Positions 59,960 to 64,000 of a stretch of DNA of 64,000 nucleotides are shown here, piece by piece. The DNA is from Sporomusa silvacetica DSM 10669 (GTDB lineage Bacteria > Bacillota > Negativicutes > Sporomusales > Sporomusaceae). The stretch is taken from contig NZ_LSLK01000088.1 in the NCBI RefSeq assembly GCF_002257705.1, forward strand, positions 1 to 64,000, written 5' to 3'. The notes under the pieces were generated by a model that had not been told where the DNA came from, made no database searches, and worked only from the letters and a program-made list of their open reading frames with translations. A program made the position numbers and the translations under genes. Every line of letters begins with the position of its first letter. Positions within the stretch are counted from its first letter, which is position 1.

Positions 59960-61252
59960 ATGGGAACTGCAACAGTTAATGAGGAAAAAGTAATCAGTAA
60001 GTTACGCTGGAAATTGTTGCCCTATCTGATGTTATTGTATATTGTGGCTATGATTGACCGGGTAAATATTGGATTCACTGCTTTGCAAATGAATCAAGAA
60101 TTAGGTATAACCCCAAGTATGTTTGGGTTTATTGCCGGCATCTTCTTTATCGCCTACTTCTTCTTTGAAGTACCTAGTAATGTTATTATGCACAGAGTCG
60201 GGGCCCGTATCTGGATTACCCGGATTCTTATTAGCTGGGGTTTAGTAACTGTGTTTACAGGCTTCGTTCAAACTTCAACCCAGTTTGGTATTCTGCGAGT
60301 TTTGCTGGGTGTTGCCGAAGCCGGTTTCTATCCCTGTATCATCTTATATATGACATTCTGGTTTCCTGGTAAGTATTTTGCTAGTGCTGTTTCCATCTTT
60401 ATGTGCGGTATGGCATTGGCGAACATTATAACAGGGCCGCTCTCCAGCTGGATTATGGATAATGTTCAATGGATGAATATGGCTGGTTGGCGTTGGGTGT
60501 TCGTTTTAGAAGGAGCACCTGCGGTATTACTTGGATTTTACACCTATTACACGATGATTGACCGTCCGGAGCAAGCAACTTTCCTGGACAAAGATGAGAA
60601 AGCATGGCTTATAAACAAACTGAAAGTTGAGTCTGAAGCTAAAGCAGCTACTGCACCTGCTAACAAATGGGATGTATTCAAAATGCCGAAAGTTTGGCAT
60701 CTGTCCTTCTGTTATCTGTGCTACGTTATTGCCTTATACGGTTTGGGGTTATGGATGCCGCAGATTATTAAGGCCTTATCAAAAGCAATGAGTATCACCA
60801 ACATCGGTCTTATCTCCACTATTCCTTACTTCTTTGCAGTAATTGCGATGGTGGTTGTCGCCCGTCACTCGGACAAGACCGTGGAACGGCGGTATCATGG
60901 ATCACTGCCGATCTCAATAGCCTTTTTCGGCCTGATTGGTTTAACCATGACCACTGATTTGTATGTATCGATGGGGCTTCTTTGTGTAAGCATGATGGGC
61001 ATCTACTCCTTTGTTGGTACTTTCTGGGTTTTCCCCAATATGTACCTGACAGAGGCAACTGCAGCAGTCGGTATTGCCATCATCAACTCGACAGCTAACC
61101 TTGGAGGATTCATTGGGCCGTATGTTGTAGGTTTCCTCAAGGACCTGAGTGGCGGTTCTACGACCTTGAGCATGTACTTCCTGGCATCGTTTGCCCTAAT
61201 GGGAACACTATCAGTACTAGCTCTTGGTAAAGCTCCGATAGAGGAAAAATAG
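59960..61252 (+). CDS. MFS transporter 2 (anion:cation symporter type)
   Basis: 430 residues, twelve helices, closely matching MFS 1 at 43589 along its length; FFEVPSNVIMHRVGARIWIT and GVAEAGFYPCIILYMTFWFP are nearly identical. Differences cluster in the central loop (TFLDKDEKAWLINKLKVESE) and C-terminus. Probably imports the acid processed by the operon's kinase, dehydratase and PanB-like enzyme. Fourth gene of the sigma54-controlled operon; a terminator follows, but the SDR gene may still be read through. Confidence 0.9.
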   Translation: MGTATVNEEKVISKLRWKLLPYLMLLYIVAMIDRVNIGFTALQMNQELGITPSMFGFIAGIFFIAYFFFEVPSNVIMHRVGARIWITRILISWGLVTVFTGFVQTSTQFGILRVLLGVAEAGFYPCIILYMTFWFPGKYFASAVSIFMCGMALANIITGPLSSWIMDNVQWMNMAGWRWVFVLEGAPAVLLGFYTYYTMIDRPEQATFLDKDEKAWLINKLKVESEAKAATAPANKWDVFKMPKVWHLSFCYLCYVIALYGLGLWMPQIIKALSKAMSITNIGLISTIPYFFAVIAMVVVARHSDKTVERRYHGSLPISIAFFGLIGLTMTTDLYVSMGLLCVSMMGIYSFVGTFWVFPNMYLTEATAAVGIAIINSTANLGGFIGPYVVGFLKDLSGGSTTLSMYFLASFALMGTLSVLALGKAPIEEK

Positions 61253-61276
61253 TCTTCAATTAACAGATAAACTAAC

Positions 61277-61312
61277 AAAAGGGTTGCGAGGAGATATCCT
61301 CACAACCCTTTG
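61277..61312 (+). terminator. Terminator after MFS 2
   Basis: AAAAGGGTTGCGAGGA pairs with TCCTCACAACCCTT; near-copy of the one after MFS 1. The T-run is short. Confidence 0.65.
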
Positions 61313-61334
61313 ACTAGTAGTGGGGGGAGAAACA

Positions 61335-62111
61335 ATGGATTTACAGCTAACAGGAAAAGTAGTGGTTATTACTGGCGGTGCGGCAGGTATTGGTGCGGCT
61401 TGCACAACAGCCTTTCTTCAGGAGGGTTGCCGGGTGGCGGTATGTGGCCGCAGCCTTGAGAAGCTTGATGCCTTCAAAGCTGAAATGGTGGCAGCGGGAT
61501 ATGAACTTTTTGTTTATGTGGCTGATGTTGCTAAACCGCAGGAACTTGAGAGATTTGCCCAACAAGTGTATGATAAGTATGGAAGAATTGATGTTTGGGT
61601 GAATAATGCCGGAGTTTCTCATAAAGCGAAACTCCTTGAAATGTCCGCAACTGACTGGGACAATGTCCTGGATATCAATTTGAAGTCGGTATTTTTGGGC
61701 GCACAAGTAGCGGCCCGGTATATGCGGCAAGGCGAGGGTGGTGTTATCTTAAACGCATCTTCCTATGCCGCAGTTATTCCGTCAGCAGGTGGTGGGGCTT
61801 ACGCTGCGTCTAAGGCAGCAGTTTCCAGTTTGACGCGGACGTTGGCTGCTGAGCTGGCACCCTATAACATTCGCGTGAATGGATATATTCCCGGTGTTAT
61901 TGCTACTCAGATGAATGCCAAGCGTCTTGCCGAACAACCGGAGGCAACATTGGGGCAGATTGCACTCAACCGAGCAGGTGATGCCAAGGAAGTGGCAGCA
62001 GGAATCGTCTTTCTCGCATCCGGAGCCGCCGGTTATATTACGGGAATTGATTTGGAAATAAGTGGCGGAAAATTCGCTGTTCAGATTCCGGGTGAGCCCT
62101 GGAAGTGGTAA
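61335..62111 (+). CDS. Short-chain dehydrogenase/reductase (SDR)
   Basis: About 258 residues from the ATG at 61335, 5 bases after GGGGGGAG (61322-61329). VVITGGAAGIGAACTTAF (cofactor), VWVNNAGVSHKAKL, catalytic Ser in LNASSYAAVIPSAGG and YAASKAA (Y-x3-K), then GYITGIDLEISGG. Probably NAD(P)-dependent oxidation or reduction of a hydroxy-acid intermediate. It follows the MFS gene in the same direction and closes the kinase operon or forms its own unit. Confidence 0.87.
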   Translation: MDLQLTGKVVVITGGAAGIGAACTTAFLQEGCRVAVCGRSLEKLDAFKAEMVAAGYELFVYVADVAKPQELERFAQQVYDKYGRIDVWVNNAGVSHKAKLLEMSATDWDNVLDINLKSVFLGAQVAARYMRQGEGGVILNASSYAAVIPSAGGGAYAASKAAVSSLTRTLAAELAPYNIRVNGYIPGVIATQMNAKRLAEQPEATLGQIALNRAGDAKEVAAGIVFLASGAAGYITGIDLEISGGKFAVQIPGEPWKW

Positions 62112-62208
62112 AACAGATCAAAAAACTCGCCATAAAAATCAAAAAATTCTGAAGGGCTATTATCATCTTATGTATAATCTATAAATATAAGTAAATAAAT
62201 AGTAGTTA

Positions 62209-62224
62209 TGGTATGTATGCTGCA
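62209..62224 (+). promoter_or_regulatory. Possible sigma54 promoter upstream of etfB
   Basis: TGGTATGTATGCTGCA has GG and GC separated by 10 bases, the -24/-12 spacing, but a poorer -24 box than the one at 55960. It lies 46 bases before the start codon. Confidence 0.35.
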
Positions 62225-62269
62225 TAATGTCATTCAGAAAAGGTATAGATTTAGTGAGGTGACTATATT

Positions 62270-63058
62270 ATGAATATCATTGTTTGTATTAAGCAGGTTC
62301 CGGGAACATCTGAAGTGGAAGTAGATCAAGAGACAGGGGTGCTAAAAAGAGAAGGCATTGACTCGAAGATGAATCCCTATGATCTGTATGCTATTGAGAC
62401 CGCGATTAAGATGAAAGAAGAAAAGGGTGCCAAAATTAGTGTTGTAAGCATGGGCCCACCTCAGGCCGCCGAGATAATTCGGGAAGCCTATATGATGGGT
62501 GCAGACGAAGGCGCACTGATTTCGGACAGGGTGTTTGGCGGAGCTGATGTGTTGGCTACTTCTTACACTATTTCCCAGGGAGTACAAAAATTTGGTCTGT
62601 ATGACCTCATTATTTGCGGCAAACAAACAACAGATGGGGATACGGCCCAGGTAGGTCCGGAATTGGCAGAATTTCTTGGAATACCCCATATTACCAATGT
62701 AAAGAAGATTGTAGAAGTGAAAGAACACTCAATTATTGTGGACATGGATATGCCACATGCCGTGCAAACAGTAGAAGTTAACTATCCCTGTCTTATTACC
62801 GTGGAAAAAGATATAAACCAGCCGCGCCTGCCTTCATTTAAACGGAAACTGGCGACAAAGAACCAAGCAATACCGATGTATAGTTTTAAGGACTTTACCG
62901 ATCAGAATGAAAATAATTATGGTATCAACGGTTCACCGACCCGGGTTATAAGAATATTTTCCCCTGAAGCCAACAATGACCGTGAAATGTGGAAAGATAC
63001 TCCCGACGTATTAGTCGACCGTTTGACCAATAAGTTAAAAGAGCTAAAGTACGTGTAA
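62270..63058 (+). CDS. etfB: Electron transfer flavoprotein beta subunit
   Basis: 262 residues. IIVCIKQVPGTSEVEVDQET opens EtfB; MNPYDLYAIETAIKMKEEKG, VVSMGPPQAAEIIREAYMMG and the AMP/FAD-binding LIICGKQTTDGDTAQVGPEL follow, ending with EtfB-type IPMYSFKDF. EtfA follows 14 bases on. With the ferredoxin-domain EtfA it resembles LctB of the electron-bifurcating lactate dehydrogenase, which couples lactate oxidation to ferredoxin oxidation. An FAD/FMN oxidase (LctD-like) is expected just beyond the right edge. Confidence 0.92.
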   Translation: MNIIVCIKQVPGTSEVEVDQETGVLKREGIDSKMNPYDLYAIETAIKMKEEKGAKISVVSMGPPQAAEIIREAYMMGADEGALISDRVFGGADVLATSYTISQGVQKFGLYDLIICGKQTTDGDTAQVGPELAEFLGIPHITNVKKIVEVKEHSIIVDMDMPHAVQTVEVNYPCLITVEKDINQPRLPSFKRKLATKNQAIPMYSFKDFTDQNENNYGINGSPTRVIRIFSPEANNDREMWKDTPDVLVDRLTNKLKELKYV

Positions 63059-63072
63059 AGGAGGAAGCAACA

Positions 63073-64000
63073 TTGGCAAAAATAGTTATAGATCAAGATA
63101 AAATTACTGAGCCGGAAGCAATACTTGAGCTCTGCCCCTTTGGCGCGCTGGAGTGGGACAACCAGTATTTGAGTATCAATGCTGCTTGCAAAATGTGCAA
63201 GCTGTGTGTAAAAAAAGGACCCGCAGGGGTATTTACCTTTATTGAGGATGAAGTCGTTACTGTCGACAAAAGTCAGTGGCAAGGTATTGTAGTATATGTT
63301 GATCATATGGAAGGCAATATCCATCCGGTAACACTGGAACTTATTGGCAAAGCCAAAGAGCTTGCCGCGAAAGTCAGCTATCCGGTGTATTGTCTGTTTA
63401 TGGGGCATAACATAACAGGAAAAGCCCAAGAACTGCTGCAATATGGTATCGATGAAGTATTTGTATATGATGATGAAGAGCTAAAAGATTTTCGCATTGA
63501 ACCCTATGCGGCCGTTTTTGAAGAATTTATCACTAAGGTGAAACCGTCAATTGTGTTGGTAGGTGGAACTACAGTAGGCAGATCCCTGGCGCCCAGAATG
63601 GCAGCAAGGTTTCGTACCGGTTTGACAGCAGACTGCACAGTGCTGGATGTAGATGAAAATACTGATTTAGCCCAAATCAGACCGGCCTTTGGCGGCAACA
63701 TTATGGCTCATATCGTTACACCCAATACCCGTCCTCAGTTCGCTACTGTTCGGTACAAGGTGTTCTCGCTGGCCGAAAAAACAAACAGTCCTACAGGAAA
63801 AGTCACTTTCTGCACTATCTCAAAAGAAAAATTGGTATCGCAAATCCGGGTTTTACAGGTTAAACCCAAGGAAAAAGTGAAAAGCATTGAAGATGCTGAG
63901 GTGATTGTAGTCGCCGGCGGTGGCATCAAAAGCGCTAAAGATATGGAGATGCTGCAGGTATTGGCAGATAAACTCGGCGGTATGGTCGCCACTACCAGAC
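63073..64000 (+). CDS. etfA: Electron transfer flavoprotein alpha subunit with N-terminal ferredoxin-like domain (3' end outside window)
   Basis: Starts at TTG 63073 after AAAGGAGG (63057-63064); 309 codons seen. Residues 1-55 are an extra cluster domain: ELCPFGALEW, then AACKMCKLCVKKGPAG. That gives four Cys for one [4Fe-4S], in place of the usual two-cluster ferredoxin. The EtfA core follows: VGGTTVGRSLAPRMAARF, LTADCTVLDVD, IRPAFGGNIMAHIV, and VVAGGGIKSAKDMEMLQV (FAD site). The arrangement matches LctC/CarE-type bifurcating Etfs. The C-terminal FAD domain is cut off by the window. Confidence 0.9.
   Translation, partial: MAKIVIDQDKITEPEAILELCPFGALEWDNQYLSINAACKMCKLCVKKGPAGVFTFIEDEVVTVDKSQWQGIVVYVDHMEGNIHPVTLELIGKAKELAAKVSYPVYCLFMGHNITGKAQELLQYGIDEVFVYDDEELKDFRIEPYAAVFEEFITKVKPSIVLVGGTTVGRSLAPRMAARFRTGLTADCTVLDVDENTDLAQIRPAFGGNIMAHIVTPNTRPQFATVRYKVFSLAEKTNSPTGKVTFCTISKEKLVSQIRVLQVKPKEKVKSIEDAEVIVVAGGGIKSAKDMEMLQVLADKLGGMVATTR

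Overview
The window looks like a chromosomal segment of an anaerobic, moderately AT-rich Negativicutes bacterium, most like the Sporomusaceae (Sporomusa/Pelosinus type). I infer this from the gene families and style (a ferredoxin-domain EtfA, nickel-pincer LarA, PocR-domain sensor, several IlvD/Edd dehydratases, Clostridia-like ribosome binding sites), not from a marker gene. I saw no rRNA, tRNA or CRISPR array.

Bases 1-7,200 are accessory. They hold the 3' end of a molybdopterin-binding protein gene, an IS3 relic, a soluble chemoreceptor, and a TetR regulator with a 39-bp palindromic operator over the promoter of an enoate-reductase-type flavoenzyme. An SDR and an MDR dehydrogenase follow, then a chimeric VOC/esterase pseudogene. 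Bases 7,340-11,540 hold a probable RiPP system: an HxlR regulator, an exported metallo-beta-lactamase-like protein, a precursor with ACG repeats, a radical SAM/SPASM maturase and a translationally coupled MDR reductase. An 83-bp regulatory region is duplicated in front of the exported protein and the precursor. Bases 11,627-14,191 are a SirTM sirtuin / DUF1848 radical SAM / zinc macrodomain operon, probably reversible ADP-ribosylation. Bases 14,200-24,070 are mixed: small enzymes, a flavin oxidoreductase with an ArsR regulator, a radical SAM protein, and many decayed pieces (recombinase, IS1182, REP-like repeats, possible group II intron, IS66, alpha-amylase, frameshifted EamA transporter).

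Bases 24,180-27,740 are a copper operon (CsoR, CopA, half-size EamA protein, CopZ). Bases 27,780-36,710 are more core-like: MurI, GltS, a zinc-ribbon protein, an LTA-synthase-like enzyme, two PAP2 phosphatases (one fused to a bactofilin-like domain) and a C_GCAxxG_C_C protein. A 92-bp structured repeat occurs five times between bases 9,381 and 36,178.

From 37,020 to the right edge lies a large catabolic island for hydroxy or sugar acids. It carries three IlvD/Edd dehydratases and four kinds of oxo-acid aldolase: PanB-like (three genes), DapA-like, MhpE, and MhpF as the acylating dehydrogenase partner. It also has a LarA-type racemase, an iron-type alcohol dehydrogenase, a DUF1537 acid-sugar kinase, an SDR, two near-twin MFS transporters, a cupin-PocR histidine kinase with an AraC-type response regulator, an IclR regulator and a sigma54 activator with a matching -24/-12 promoter. 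At the right edge are EtfB and a ferredoxin-fused EtfA of the electron-bifurcating lactate dehydrogenase type. My reading is a set of dehydratase-plus-aldolase modules that turn polyhydroxy acids into pyruvate plus a C1 or C2 unit, with a 2-hydroxyacid oxidation system alongside. The substrates cannot be read from sequence.
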